Counted from the stretch's first letter, positions 35,082 through 44,264 are shown. The stretch: 64,000 nucleotides of DNA from Rhizobacter sp964253025 (GCF_964253025.1 NZ_CAXUQC020000001.1:3596001-3660000); one strand, 5' to 3'. Notes: generated by a model not told the origin, from the letters alone. Numbers and translations are program-made.

Positions 35082-36071
35082 ATGAACACACGCACTCGTT
35101 CCCGCCGCCAGGTCCTCCTCGCGGCCCTGGCCGCCGCTGCAGCGGCGGCCAGGGCCCCGCAGGCTCATGCGCAATCGTGGCCAGCGCGGCCCATCCGCAT
35201 CGTCGTGCCCTACCCCCCCGGGGGCTTCACGGACGTCACGGCGCGGCTCATCGCGCAGAAGCTGCAGGAGCGGCTCGGCCAACCGGTCACGGTGGACAAC
35301 CGCCCGGGTGCCAACGGCATCATCGGTACCGACGCCGTGGCCAAGGCAGCGCCCGACGGCTATACCTTCGGCGTCGTCATCGCGGCCTATGCCGCCAACA
35401 CGACGCTGTACGCCAAGCTACCCTACGACCCGCAGAAGGACCTGGCGCCCGTCTCGCTCATCGGGCTGTCTCCGCTCGTGGCCGCGGTGAACCCGAACGC
35501 ACCCTTCAAGACCGCGAAGGAACTGGTGGAGCATGCCCGCCGCAACCCCGGCAAGGTCAGCTTCGCGTCCAGCGGCAACGGGTCGGCTGCCCACCTCACG
35601 ACGGAACTGCTGAAGGCCCGTACCGGCGCCTACATGGTTCACATCCCCTACCGCGGTGCGGCCCCGGCGCTCACCGACCTGATGGGCGGCCAAGTGGAAC
35701 TGTTCTTCGATGCCGCATCCGGCCTGCTTGCACCCGGCAAGGCGGGCAAGGTGCGGCTGATCGGCGTGGCGAGCGACGAGCGCCTGCCTGCGGCGCCCGA
35801 CGTGCCCACCTTCATCGAGCAGGGCATCACCGGCTTCACCGGCAGCACCTGGGCCGGGATGCTCGCGCCCGCCGGCACGCCGCGCGACGTGGTGAAGCGG
35901 ATGGCCGACGAGATCGGGCAGATCGTCCGTCAGGACGATGTGCGCGCCCGCCTGGAAGGCATGGGCACGGTGCCCGTCGGCAACTCACCCGAGGAGTTCG
36001 AACGCTTCATCGGCGAGGAAACGCGCAAGTGGGGAGATGTGATCCGCCGGGCCAAGGTCACGCTGGATTGA
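35082..36071 (+). CDS. Bug/TctC-family tripartite tricarboxylate transporter substrate-binding protein
   Basis: This 329-residue periplasmic binding protein has a Tat-like signal peptide (TRSRRQVLLAALAAAAAAARA, processed near AHA residue 28) and the Bug motifs WPARPIRIVVPYPPGGFTDV and VTVDNRPGANGIIGTDAVAK. The start at 35082 (MNTRTRSRRQ) fits the signal; an in-frame ATG at 35022 lies in intergenic sequence. No tctAB genes are adjacent. Its 3' end overlaps the convergent hydrolase gene by 14 bases. It may collect a carboxylate for the acyl-CoA ligase module that follows. Confidence 0.93.
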   Translation: MNTRTRSRRQVLLAALAAAAAAARAPQAHAQSWPARPIRIVVPYPPGGFTDVTARLIAQKLQERLGQPVTVDNRPGANGIIGTDAVAKAAPDGYTFGVVIAAYAANTTLYAKLPYDPQKDLAPVSLIGLSPLVAAVNPNAPFKTAKELVEHARRNPGKVSFASSGNGSAAHLTTELLKARTGAYMVHIPYRGAAPALTDLMGGQVELFFDAASGLLAPGKAGKVRLIGVASDERLPAAPDVPTFIEQGITGFTGSTWAGMLAPAGTPRDVVKRMADEIGQIVRQDDVRARLEGMGTVPVGNSPEEFERFIGEETRKWGDVIRRAKVTLD

Positions 36072-37125
36072 CGGGGGTCGGCGGCTCGACCACGGCCGAC
36101 CCGGGCGAACGTCCGGCCCGAGGCCAAGCCGCAAGCAGGCCCCGCAATGCCGCGACGAAGGCCAAGGGTTGGTCCACCATGACATGGTGGCCGGCAGCGG
36201 GAACCTCGATCCAGGGCATGCCCGACGGGTACTTCGTTCGGATACGCGCAATCATGTCGCGGTCGATCAGCACGGAGTCGGCGCCCCACATCACGGCCAC
36301 CGGGCACTGGCTCGCCAGCATGTCCTGGGCGGGGCTGCCGATGCGCAGGTGCCGCCAGAGAAAGGGATCGAAGCGCCAGGTCACCCCGGCGCCATCACCT
36401 TGCGGGCCCGGTGCGGGCTTGAGGGAGAGGCGTGCGAGGTGATCTGCGATGAAGAGGTTCTCGCAGGGCTGCAGTGGCGCGAAGCGATAGCGGGCCAGCG
36501 CCGATGCGATGTCCGGGTACACCGCATTCTCGCGAAGGCTCGACTCACCCGACTCCCGCGGCCGATCGCCGCGCTCACGACGCTGTAGCGGCATGTCGAC
36601 GGTGACCACGCCCGAGAGCCGCCGCCCGCGGTCAGCGGCGTAGCGAAGCGCGACGAAGGCCCCGAAGGAATGGGCGACGGCCACCGGAGGCCGGCCGGCG
36701 GCGAAGAGACCCGTGGCCTCGGCCACCGCATCCATCTCGTCCACCAGCAGGTCCATCGAATAGCGTTCGCGCCAACCCGAGCCGCCCATGCCCGACCACG
36801 ACATCGCCACCACGCGGCGCTCCGCGGCGAAGAAGGGCGCGATGAAGCTCCACCAGTCGGCGTGCGCACGGTTGCCATGCAGCAGCAGCAGGCCGGGCTG
36901 ACCGATGTCACCCCAGGCCAAGGTCTCGATGTCCGCCCCGTGGACGTGCACCGTCGTGCGCTGCGGCGCCTGCGCCAGGGCGGCGTCGAACCAGGGCGGG
37001 CGCGCTGGCGGCATGCCGCCCAGCGCAGCCAGCGGCGCCCGCATGTTCTCGGTGGGCGCAGGTTGCACGGCAGCCTCCGGCCGGCCGGCGTCGACCGTGC
37101 CGGCCGCCTCGTGACGCGCGCTCAT
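36058..37125 (-). CDS. Alpha/beta hydrolase
   Basis: This 355-residue alpha/beta hydrolase has the oxyanion region LLLLHGNRAHADWWSFIAPF near residues 77-96, the nucleophile elbow VAVAHSFGAFVALRYA near 147-162 (Ser in AHSFG, with Ala replacing the first Gly of GxSxG), an acidic residue in VMWGADSVLIDRD near 283 and the catalytic His in PAAGHHVMVDQP near 312. It probably hydrolyses an ester, lactone or C-C bond. Its start overlaps the upstream ligase stop by 4 bases, so the pair is translationally coupled. The first 45 residues are low-complexity, and an internal Met28 could be the true start. Confidence 0.88.
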   Translation of the reverse strand: MSARHEAAGTVDAGRPEAAVQPAPTENMRAPLAALGGMPPARPPWFDAALAQAPQRTTVHVHGADIETLAWGDIGQPGLLLLHGNRAHADWWSFIAPFFAAERRVVAMSWSGMGGSGWRERYSMDLLVDEMDAVAEATGLFAAGRPPVAVAHSFGAFVALRYAADRGRRLSGVVTVDMPLQRRERGDRPRESGESSLRENAVYPDIASALARYRFAPLQPCENLFIADHLARLSLKPAPGPQGDGAGVTWRFDPFLWRHLRIGSPAQDMLASQCPVAVMWGADSVLIDRDMIARIRTKYPSGMPWIEVPAAGHHVMVDQPLAFVAALRGLLAAWPRAGRSPGSAVVEPPTPVNPA

Positions 37126-38882
37126 GCGGCAGCCGCCTGCACGACCAGCCGCTTGAGTTCGGCCTTCATGAGCTTGCCGTTCACGTTGCGGGGGAGCATC
37201 TCGGTGCTGAACAGGATGGCCACGGGCACCTTGAACGCCGCCAGGCGCTCGGCCACGAAGGCCCGCAGTTCGGCCTCAGTGGCCGTGTGGCCCGCCTTGA
37301 GCGTGACCGCCGCGACCGGCTCCTCGCCCAAGGTGCGGTGCGGCCGGCCCACCACCCCGGCATCGACGACGGACGGATGCTCATAGAGCGCCGCCTCCAC
37401 CTCCGAGCAATAGATGTTCTCTCCGCCGCGGATGAGCATGTCCTTCTTGCGGTCGACGATGAAGAGGAAGCCCTCCTCGTCCATGTAGGCGAGGTCGCCT
37501 GTTTTCACCCAGCCGTCGACGAAGGTCGCTGCGGTCGCCTCCGGGTTGTTCCAGTAGCCCTTGACCACGTTGGGGCCACGCGCCCACAGCTCGCCCACCT
37601 GGTGAGGCGGCAGGGCTTGCCCCTGGTCATCGGCAATGCGCATGTCGCAGATGGGCAGGGCCGGCCCGCTGCTGTCGGGGCGGCGAACATAGTCTTCACC
37701 GCCATGGCTGGAGAAGGTGGCGGAGGTCTCGGTCATGCCCCAGCCGAGGCCGGGCGACGACTGCGGGAAGACCTCCTTGATGCGGCGAACCAGCTCCGGC
37801 GAGGCCGGGGCGCCGCCATAGGAGACCGACTCCAGGCTCGACAGGTCGTAGCGCTCGCGCGCGGGATGCTCGACGATCTGCCATGCGATGGTCGGCACAC
37901 CGCCCGCCTGGGTGCAGCGCTCGCGTTCGATGAGGCTCATCGCATGCTCGACGTCCCACCGGTGCATGCAGACGATCTTGGTGCCGGCATACACGGCGGC
38001 GCACAGGATGGCCTGGCAGCCGGTCGTGTGGAAGAAGGGAATGGCCAGCAACACGGCCCGCTGGAACTTGCGATCCTCCGGCTTGGGCACCGGCTCGCCC
38101 CTGCGCCAGAAGCTGCGCTGCGCGGAGAAGCTGCCGGCCAGCACCGTGCTCGTCGACGCCCGATGCGTGCCGAGCGCTCCCTTCTGTCGGCCGGTGGTGC
38201 CCGAGGTGTAGAACAAGGTGGCGTCGTCCTCCGGCAGCAGGGACAGGTCAGGCAGCGGCCGCTCCGGAAGTTCATGCCACTGGTTCACCGGACCGAGCAA
38301 GTCGGCGAGCGACGCGACGCCGAGGCGGCCGAGGCCCGGTGCCACGGGATGAGCCGCGGCACCGCGGGCCACATACACCTTCTCCAGGGCCGGACAGGCG
38401 GCAAGGTGCGGCGCGATCCGGTCCCAGCGCTCTGCATCGAGCAAGGCCACCTTGGCGCCGGAGTCGGTCAAGCCGAACTCCAGTTCGTGCCCGGTGCCCC
38501 ACGCATTGAGCGGTGTCGCGATGGCCCCGACCAGCACGGCGGCGAAATAGGCCACCGGCCACTCCGGAATGTTGCGCATCGCGATCGCGACGCGGTCGCC
38601 CTTCACCACGCCATCGGCCACCAGGCGCTCTGCAAGCACCAACGTGGCGCGGGCGAAGGCCTCGAAGCTGGCCCGGTCGTTCTCGAAGACAAGGAAGGTG
38701 GCAGCGCCATGGCTTCGGCCGGCCAGGAATACCTCCCTCAGCGTGGGCGGCGCGTGCTTCCAGACGCGCAGCCGCACGCCGCGGATCTCCAGCTCCTCCA
38801 TTTCGAAGGCGCTGCCAGGCGCCGTCATCAGGGCGTGGGCTCGCTCGATCGACATCACGGGCCAGGGCTTGGGATCGTTCAT
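37122..38882 (-). CDS. AMP-dependent acyl-CoA ligase
   Basis: This 586-residue ANL-superfamily ligase has LFYTSGTTGRQKGALGTHRA near residues 213-232, GWGMTETSATFSSHGG near 375 and VDRKKDMLIRGGENIYCSEV near 475, with the catalytic Lys in RNVNGKLMKAELKRL near the C-terminus. The start at 38882 (MNDPKPWPVMSIER) is chosen because the upstream codons are Pro/Arg-rich and unlike the family. It activates an unknown acid and is coupled to the hydrolase gene by a 4-base overlap. Confidence 0.93.
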   Translation of the reverse strand: MNDPKPWPVMSIERAHALMTAPGSAFEMEELEIRGVRLRVWKHAPPTLREVFLAGRSHGAATFLVFENDRASFEAFARATLVLAERLVADGVVKGDRVAIAMRNIPEWPVAYFAAVLVGAIATPLNAWGTGHELEFGLTDSGAKVALLDAERWDRIAPHLAACPALEKVYVARGAAAHPVAPGLGRLGVASLADLLGPVNQWHELPERPLPDLSLLPEDDATLFYTSGTTGRQKGALGTHRASTSTVLAGSFSAQRSFWRRGEPVPKPEDRKFQRAVLLAIPFFHTTGCQAILCAAVYAGTKIVCMHRWDVEHAMSLIERERCTQAGGVPTIAWQIVEHPARERYDLSSLESVSYGGAPASPELVRRIKEVFPQSSPGLGWGMTETSATFSSHGGEDYVRRPDSSGPALPICDMRIADDQGQALPPHQVGELWARGPNVVKGYWNNPEATAATFVDGWVKTGDLAYMDEEGFLFIVDRKKDMLIRGGENIYCSEVEAALYEHPSVVDAGVVGRPHRTLGEEPVAAVTLKAGHTATEAELRAFVAERLAAFKVPVAILFSTEMLPRNVNGKLMKAELKRLVVQAAAA

Positions 38883-38988
38883 GGGAGCAGTTCCGAAGAG
38901 CGGCCAGGAGCCGCGGGCAGGCCGAGGAGGAAGGGCGCCGGGCAAACCCGCCGCGAGGACGGCGGACCGAGCCGCGGCTGTCGCGCGT

Positions 38989-39756
38989 TCAGATCGTCGT
39001 GCCGCCGTCCACGACCAGGCTCTGGCCGGTCATGAAGGAGCCCGCCGGCGAAGCCAGGAACACCGCTGCGCCCGCGATCTCGTCAGGCTCGCCGATGCGA
39101 CGCAGCGGCGTGGTCGAGGTGGCGCGCTTGAGCGTCTCGGGGTTCTCCCACAGCGCCTTGGCGAAGTCGGTCTTGATGAGGCCCGGGGCGATGCAGTTCA
39201 CGCGCACGTTGTGGGGGCCGTACTCGACCGCGAGGTTGCGCGCCAGCTGGAAGTCAGCCGCCTTCGAGATGTTGTAGGCACCGATGACCGGCGAGCCGCG
39301 CAGGCCGCCGATGCTGGAGACGATGATGATCGCGCCATCCTTGCGCTCGACCATCTGCGGCACGGCGAAGTTGATCAGCCAGTGGTTGGCGATGACGTTG
39401 TTCTCGAGGATCTTGCGGAACTGGTCATCCTCGATGCCGGCCATCGGGCCGTAGTAGGGATTGGATGCCGCATTGCACACGACGATGTCCACCTTGCCAA
39501 GCTGGCGGGTCGTCTCGTCGACCAGGTGCTTGAGGTCGTCCTTGGACGAGATGTTGGCGGGGATCGAGATCGCCGAGCCGGCGCCGTGCGCCGCGTTGAT
39601 CTCGGCCGCCACCTCGGCGCAGGGCTCGGGCTTGCGGGAGGAGATCACCACCTTGGCGCCCTGCTCGGCCATGCGCTGGGCGATGGCACGGCCGATGCCG
39701 CGGGACGAGCCGGTGATGATGGCCACCTTGCCGGAAAGGGAGAAGAGAGAGGTCAT
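38989..39756 (-). CDS. Short-chain dehydrogenase/reductase
   Basis: This 255-residue classical SDR has TGSSRGIGRAIAQRMAEQGA near residues 15-34, the NAASNP segment near 92, Ser in VSSIGGLRGSPVIGAYNIS and catalytic Tyr/Lys in YNISKAADFQLARNLA near 157-172, and ends MTGQSLVVDGGTTI. The start at 39756 (MTSLFSLSGKVAI) is preferred over an upstream in-frame ATG. It lies 106 bases upstream of the ligase and probably belongs to the same leftward unit, acting on a hydroxyacyl or keto intermediate. Confidence 0.92.
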   Translation of the reverse strand: MTSLFSLSGKVAIITGSSRGIGRAIAQRMAEQGAKVVISSRKPEPCAEVAAEINAAHGAGSAISIPANISSKDDLKHLVDETTRQLGKVDIVVCNAASNPYYGPMAGIEDDQFRKILENNVIANHWLINFAVPQMVERKDGAIIIVSSIGGLRGSPVIGAYNISKAADFQLARNLAVEYGPHNVRVNCIAPGLIKTDFAKALWENPETLKRATSTTPLRRIGEPDEIAGAAVFLASPAGSFMTGQSLVVDGGTTI

Positions 39757-39911
39757 GGTTCGATCCTGTGAAGGTTGAAGAAGGGACGCAAGGGAATCGG
39801 AATGGGCGCCGGACGCCGGCGGCGCGGCGCGCATCTGCTAGGGTGGAGTCCCCACGGCCGCGGCTGACCGGGGCTTGGAAAACATATCAGACTGACTGAA
39901 GGTGAAGAGAC

Positions 39912-40811
39912 ATGAGCATTCGTTTTGACGGCAAGGTGGCCATCGTGACCGGAGCGGGCGGCGGGCTCGGACGGCAGCACGCGCTTGCCCTGGCCGCTCG
40001 CGGCGCGAAAGTCGTGGTGAACGACCTGGGGCGCGCGGCTGCCGAAGGGGGCGAGACCCCGGCCGAGGCGGTGGTGCGCGAGATCGTTGCCGCGGGCGGG
40101 GAAGCGCGGGCCAACAACGCATCGGTCACTGACGTGACGGCGGTGGAGTCCATGGTCCGGGAAACGGTGGCCGCATGGGGCCGCGTCGACATCCTCGTGA
40201 ACAACGCCGGCATCCTGCGCGACAAGAGCTTCACAAAGATGTCGATCGACGACTTCCGCCTCGTCGTTGACGTGCACCTCATGGGCTCGGCCATCTGCAC
40301 CAAGGCCGTGTGGGACCTGATGAAATCGCAGGGCTACGGGCGCATCGTGATGACCACCTCGTCGTCCGGCCTCTACGGCAACTTCGGCCAGTCGAACTAC
40401 GGAGCGGCCAAGATGGCCCTCGTCGGCCTGATGCAGACGCTGTCGATCGAAGGCGCCAAGGACAACATCCGGGTGAACTGCCTCGCACCGACGGCCGCCA
40501 CCGCCATGACCGAAGGCCTGATGCCGGCGGCCGTGCTGGAAAAGCTCAAGCCGGAGGCGGTCTCGCCGGGCCTGCTGTACCTCGTGTCCGAGGACGCGCC
40601 CACCCGCGCCATCCTGTGCGCCGGCGCGGGCTCCTTCGAACGCGCCTATGTGACGCTCACGCAGGGCGTGCACCTCGGCCTTGCCGACGACACGCCAGAG
40701 CGCGTCGCCGAGCAGTTTGACGCCATCTCGGCCCGTGACGACGAGACCGTGCCCGAGTCGGGCAGCGCCCAGGGGCGCATCGAGGTCGGCAAGGCGCTGC
40801 AGCAAGGCTGA
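39912..40811 (+). CDS. SDR of the peroxisomal MFE-2 type (3-hydroxyacyl-CoA dehydrogenase-like)
   Basis: This 299-residue SDR has VTGAGGGLGRQHALALAARG near residues 12-31, VVVNDLGR, LVNNAGILRDKSFTKM near 95-110 and catalytic YGAAKMALVGLMQTLS near 163-178. It resembles the dehydrogenase domain of multifunctional enzyme 2, which oxidises 3-hydroxyacyl-CoA; such proteins often occur as single-domain forms in bacteria. The C-terminal 60 residues extend beyond a usual SDR. It is divergent from the 38989 SDR and convergent with the ACAD at 40828. Confidence 0.92.
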   Translation: MSIRFDGKVAIVTGAGGGLGRQHALALAARGAKVVVNDLGRAAAEGGETPAEAVVREIVAAGGEARANNASVTDVTAVESMVRETVAAWGRVDILVNNAGILRDKSFTKMSIDDFRLVVDVHLMGSAICTKAVWDLMKSQGYGRIVMTTSSSGLYGNFGQSNYGAAKMALVGLMQTLSIEGAKDNIRVNCLAPTAATAMTEGLMPAAVLEKLKPEAVSPGLLYLVSEDAPTRAILCAGAGSFERAYVTLTQGVHLGLADDTPERVAEQFDAISARDDETVPESGSAQGRIEVGKALQQG

Positions 40812-40827
40812 TGCTCCGACGGGGCGA

Positions 40828-42060
40828 TCAGCCCCGGTACTTGTCGTACTCGAGCCGGGCGATGGTGCGGTTGTGCACCTCGTCCGGGCCGTCGGCGATG
40901 CGCATCGTGCGCATGCTGGCGTACTGCTTGGCCAGGCCCGCGTCGGCCGACACACCGGCCGCGCCAAAGGCCTGGATGGCGTCGTCGATGATCTTCAACG
41001 CCATGCGCGGCGCCTGCACCTTGATCATCGCGATCTCGAGCCGCGCCACCTTGTTGCCGACCTTGTCCATCATGTCGGCGGCCTTCAGGCACAGCAGTCG
41101 GGTCATCTCGATGTCGATGCGGGCGGTGGCCACCCGCTCCTCCCACAGCGAGTGTTCAGACAGGCGCTTGCCGAAGGCGACGCGCGAATGCAGCCGCCGC
41201 ACCAGCTTCTCCAGCGCCACCTCCGCGCTGCCGATGGAACGCATGCAGTGATGGATGCGGCCCGGGCCCAGCCGGCCCTGGGCGATCTCGAAGCCGCGGC
41301 CTTCACCCAGCAGCAGGTTGGCCGCCGGCACGCGCACGTCGCGGAAGACCACCTCGGCATGGCCGTGGGGTGCGTCGTCGAAGCCGAACACCGGCAGCAT
41401 GCGGACGATCTCGACCCCCGGCGTGTCGAGCGGCACGAGGATCTGCGACTGCTGCGCGTGGCGCGGCGCATCCGGATTGGTCTTGCCCATGACGATGGCC
41501 AGCTTGCAACGCGGGTCACCCACGCCGGATGACCACCACTTGCGGCCGTTGATGACGTAGTGATCGCCGTCGCGGCGAATCTCGGTCTCGATGTTGGTCG
41601 CGTCGCTGGAGGCGACCTCCGGCTCCGTCATCAGGAAGGCCGAGCGGATCTGGCCCTCGAGCAGGGGCTGCAGCCACTGGCGCTTGTGTTCGTCGTTGCC
41701 GTAGCGGCTCAGCACTTCCATGTTCCCGGTGTCCGGCGCCGAGCAGTTGAACACCTCGGATGCGAAGCCGACCTTGCCCATTTCCTCGGCGCACAGGGCG
41801 TACTCGAGGTTCGTGAGGCCCGCGCCCTTGAACGGGCTGTCCTCGGGCAGCGAGTCACGTGGCAGGAAGAGGTTCCAGAGCCCCTCCGCCTTGGCCACCG
41901 CCTTCAATTCCTCGACCACCGGCACCACCTGCCAGCGGTTCTCGCCGAAGCCCTTCATCTGGGCGGCATACACCGGCACGGCCGGAAGGATGTGGCGCTG
42001 CATGAAGTCCTTGACGCGCCCTTGCCAGTGGGACTGGCGCTCCGACATTGAAAAGTCCAT
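40828..42060 (-). CDS. Acyl-CoA dehydrogenase (ACAD10/11-like)
   Basis: This 410-residue ACAD resembles the one at 15883-17109. It shows LMTEPEVASSDATNIETEIR near 148, NGRKWWSSGVGDPRCKLAIV near 172, the strongly conserved LLGEGRGFEIAQGRLGPGRI near 257 and the C-terminal ADGPDEVHNRTIARLEYDKY. The ADGPDEVH motif replaces YEGT. It has no phosphotransferase gene beside it, unlike its paralogue. Electrons would go to ETF. Its stop lies 16 bases from the convergent MFE-2-type SDR. Confidence 0.93.
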   Translation of the reverse strand: MDFSMSERQSHWQGRVKDFMQRHILPAVPVYAAQMKGFGENRWQVVPVVEELKAVAKAEGLWNLFLPRDSLPEDSPFKGAGLTNLEYALCAEEMGKVGFASEVFNCSAPDTGNMEVLSRYGNDEHKRQWLQPLLEGQIRSAFLMTEPEVASSDATNIETEIRRDGDHYVINGRKWWSSGVGDPRCKLAIVMGKTNPDAPRHAQQSQILVPLDTPGVEIVRMLPVFGFDDAPHGHAEVVFRDVRVPAANLLLGEGRGFEIAQGRLGPGRIHHCMRSIGSAEVALEKLVRRLHSRVAFGKRLSEHSLWEERVATARIDIEMTRLLCLKAADMMDKVGNKVARLEIAMIKVQAPRMALKIIDDAIQAFGAAGVSADAGLAKQYASMRTMRIADGPDEVHNRTIARLEYDKYRG

Positions 42061-42384
42061 GGTTCTTCCCGGTTGCTTCGGCGACGTGCCGCATCAAGGA
42101 ACACGTTAGCAGAACGAAGCCTGCATTTCAGCACCTTGGTGACACGCTTTAGAAGCTCGGGTATGGACTTACCCGAGGGTCCGCACGATGCTGCAGCGCA
42201 GCTAGGTGTTTGCCCTCGCAATGAATGCCCGCGGCTGCTACATCATGTGTCGGCGCATTGTGCGACGGCCGCTGCCACGCAACCGCCACGCGCCGTGCAC
42301 TCGGGATCGCCAGGAACCGAAGAACGGGTATGCCGCCGCACAGCGCATCCCGCCGAACGCCACCGCCCACCCGGACGCCCAACG
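42061..42384. other. Divergent intergenic region between ACAD and peptide ABC operon
   Basis: This 324-bp gap separates the leftward ACAD gene from the rightward peptide ABC operon. It holds the palindrome at 42156-42177 and a weak rightward promoter (GTGACA at 42139-42144, 17 bases, TATGGA at 42162-42167). For the ACAD, CTGAAA and TAACGT 17 bases apart on the minus strand near 42106-42134 are a weak candidate. A single GCAGAA half-site (42109-42114) and CTGCATTTCAG (42121-42131) are poor matches to the IclR-type motif. The frame of dppB-like stays open leftward to 42073 but looks noncoding. Confidence 0.5.
42156..42177. promoter_or_regulatory. Palindrome overlapping a candidate promoter, possible operator
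   Basis: CTCGGGTA and TACCCGAG form a perfect 8-bp dyad with a 6-base centre. It overlaps the weak -10 (42162-42167) of the rightward candidate promoter of the peptide ABC operon. The tandem TetR-type regulator encoded at the end of that gene group is a possible binder; this is inference. Confidence 0.4.
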
Positions 42385-43341
42385 ATGAGCTCGTACATCC
42401 TGCGCCGCCTGCTCGGCCTGATTCCCACGCTGTTCTTCGCGAGCGTCATCGTGTTCGTGACGGTGCGCCTCATCCCAGGCGACGTCATCGACCTGATGCT
42501 GGCCGAGAACGACATCTCGGCCGCCCAGCTCTCCCGCGAGCAGCTCCTGGCCACCCTGGGCCTCGACCGCCCGATGTGGGAACAGTACCTGCGATGGGTG
42601 GGCGGCATCGTGCTCCATGGCGATCTCGGCAACTCGCTGTGGGAAGGCACGCCGGTGTGGGATGAGCTTGCACGGCGGCTGCCGGTCAGTTTCGAGCTCG
42701 GTCTCATGGCGCTCATCTTCGCGCTCGCGCTCGCCGTGCCGATCGGCGTGTACTCGGCCGTCCGTCAGGACACCACGGGCGACTACGTCACCCGCTCGTT
42801 CTCCATCCTGATGCTGGCCGTGCCGAGTTTCTGGGTCGGCACCATGGTGATGGTCTTCCCTTCACTGTGGTGGGGATGGTCGCCGCCCGTCGACTTCGTC
42901 CGCTTCGCCGAGGATCCGCTGCTGAACCTCAAGAACCTGCTGCTGCCCGCAATCGTGCTGGGCATGGGCCTTTCGGCCGTCACGATGCGCATGACCCGCA
43001 CCATGACGCTCGAGGTGCTGCGCCAGGACTACATCCGCACGGCATGGGCCAAGGGCCTCGACGAGCGTCGGGTCGTGTGGCGCCATGCGATGCGCAACGC
43101 GCTCATCCCGGTCGTGACCCTGGTCGGCCTGCAGGCGCCCTTGCTGATCGGAGGCGCCGTGATCATCGAACAGATCTTCGTCATTCCCGGCATGGGGCTC
43201 ATGCTGATCGACGCCGTGACCCAGCGCGACTACCCGGTGATCACGGGAGTGTTTCTCGTCGTGGGCGTGGGCGTGATGCTCATCAACCTGGCCGTGGACC
43301 TGAGCTACGGCCTGCTCGATCCCCGCGTGAGGCAAGGATGA
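42385..43341 (+). CDS. Peptide-type ABC transporter permease (DppB-like)
   Basis: This 318-residue permease begins MSSYILRRLLGLIPTLFFAS, the usual DppB/OppB N-terminus. It has six hydrophobic segments and the coupling motif DYIRTAWAKGLDERRVVWRH near residues 218-237, ending in LLDPRVRQG. It is the first gene of an operon with DppC-, DppA-, DppD- and DppF-like genes. Such importers take up di- and oligopeptides, but also opines, sugars or heterocycles. The start at 42385 is set by the membrane segment; there is no strong ribosome binding site. Confidence 0.95.
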   Translation: MSSYILRRLLGLIPTLFFASVIVFVTVRLIPGDVIDLMLAENDISAAQLSREQLLATLGLDRPMWEQYLRWVGGIVLHGDLGNSLWEGTPVWDELARRLPVSFELGLMALIFALALAVPIGVYSAVRQDTTGDYVTRSFSILMLAVPSFWVGTMVMVFPSLWWGWSPPVDFVRFAEDPLLNLKNLLLPAIVLGMGLSAVTMRMTRTMTLEVLRQDYIRTAWAKGLDERRVVWRHAMRNALIPVVTLVGLQAPLLIGGAVIIEQIFVIPGMGLMLIDAVTQRDYPVITGVFLVVGVGVMLINLAVDLSYGLLDPRVRQG

Positions 43342-44264
43342 CGATGGACACCGCAGCACCCACGACCCTCGCCATCCCGCCCCGCCGCCGCGTCTTCCCG
43401 GGCGTTCGGCTGGCCTGGCGCATCTGGCGATTGACCGCCCGCATGTTCCGCGAGAAGCCCCTCGGCGCGGCCGGCGGCACGATCTTCCTGCTCTTCCTCT
43501 TCTGCGGCGTGTTCGCCGACGTGCTGGCGCCCTACGGCATGAACGACATCAATCCCATCGACCGCCTCAAGGCGCCATCGTGGGCGTATCCGTTCGGCAC
43601 GGACAACCTCGGCCGCGACGTTCTGTCGCGCTGCCTGTACGGGGCGCAGCTCTCCGTCATCATCAGCCTGTCGGCCGCCACCCTCGCCACCGTCGTGTCG
43701 CTCGTGATCGGCGTGGTAAGCGGCTACCTCGGTGGCAAGGTCGACATGCTGGTGCAGCGGTTCGTCGATGCCTGGATGAGCTTTCCCGATCTGGTCATCC
43801 TCATCGTAGTCGTCTCGGTGATGGGGCCGGGCATGGGCACCGTCATCGGCACGCTCGGGCTGCTGCTGGGCATCGGCGGCTCGCGCATCGTGCGCAGCGC
43901 GGTGGTGTCGGTGCGCGAGAACATGTATGTCCATGCCGCCCAGTCGATTGGTGCCTCGACCCCGCGCATCCTCTGGAAGCACATCGTGCCGAACGTGCTG
44001 CCGCCGGTGATCGTGCTCTTCACCACGCGCATCGGCGCCGTGATCCTGGCGGAGTCGGGCCTCGCCTTCCTCGGCCTCGGTGTTCCGCCGCCGGCCCCCA
44101 CCTGGGGCGGCATGCTGTCCGGCTCCGGACGGCAGTTCATGTTCGACGGGCCTTGGCTGGCGCTCGCGCCAGGCCTGTGCCTCACGGTGGTGGTCTATGC
44201 CACGAACGTCTTCGGTGACGCCTTGCGTGACCTGCTCGACCCGCGCATGCGCGGTGCCCGCTGA
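43338..44264 (+). CDS. Peptide-type ABC transporter permease (DppC-like)
   Basis: This 308-residue permease has the DppC N-terminal region FREKPLGAAGGTIFLLFLF near residues 35-53, the family motif YPFGTDNLGRDVLSRCLYGA near 88-107 and the coupling region NMYVHAAQSIGASTPRILWK near 195-214. It overlaps the dppB-like stop by 4 bases (ATGA); Met3 is an alternative start. It forms the transmembrane channel with the DppB-like subunit. Confidence 0.95.
   Translation: MTMDTAAPTTLAIPPRRRVFPGVRLAWRIWRLTARMFREKPLGAAGGTIFLLFLFCGVFADVLAPYGMNDINPIDRLKAPSWAYPFGTDNLGRDVLSRCLYGAQLSVIISLSAATLATVVSLVIGVVSGYLGGKVDMLVQRFVDAWMSFPDLVILIVVVSVMGPGMGTVIGTLGLLLGIGGSRIVRSAVVSVRENMYVHAAQSIGASTPRILWKHIVPNVLPPVIVLFTTRIGAVILAESGLAFLGLGVPPPAPTWGGMLSGSGRQFMFDGPWLALAPGLCLTVVVYATNVFGDALRDLLDPRMRGAR

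Noticed and set aside
34510..35085. Plus-strand open frames of 76-191 residues across the heptanucleotide array
   Set aside because: They result from the 7-base repeat being free of stops in these frames; the peptide is a repeat of GSWLMAH/AQGTGHR types with no conserved flanks.
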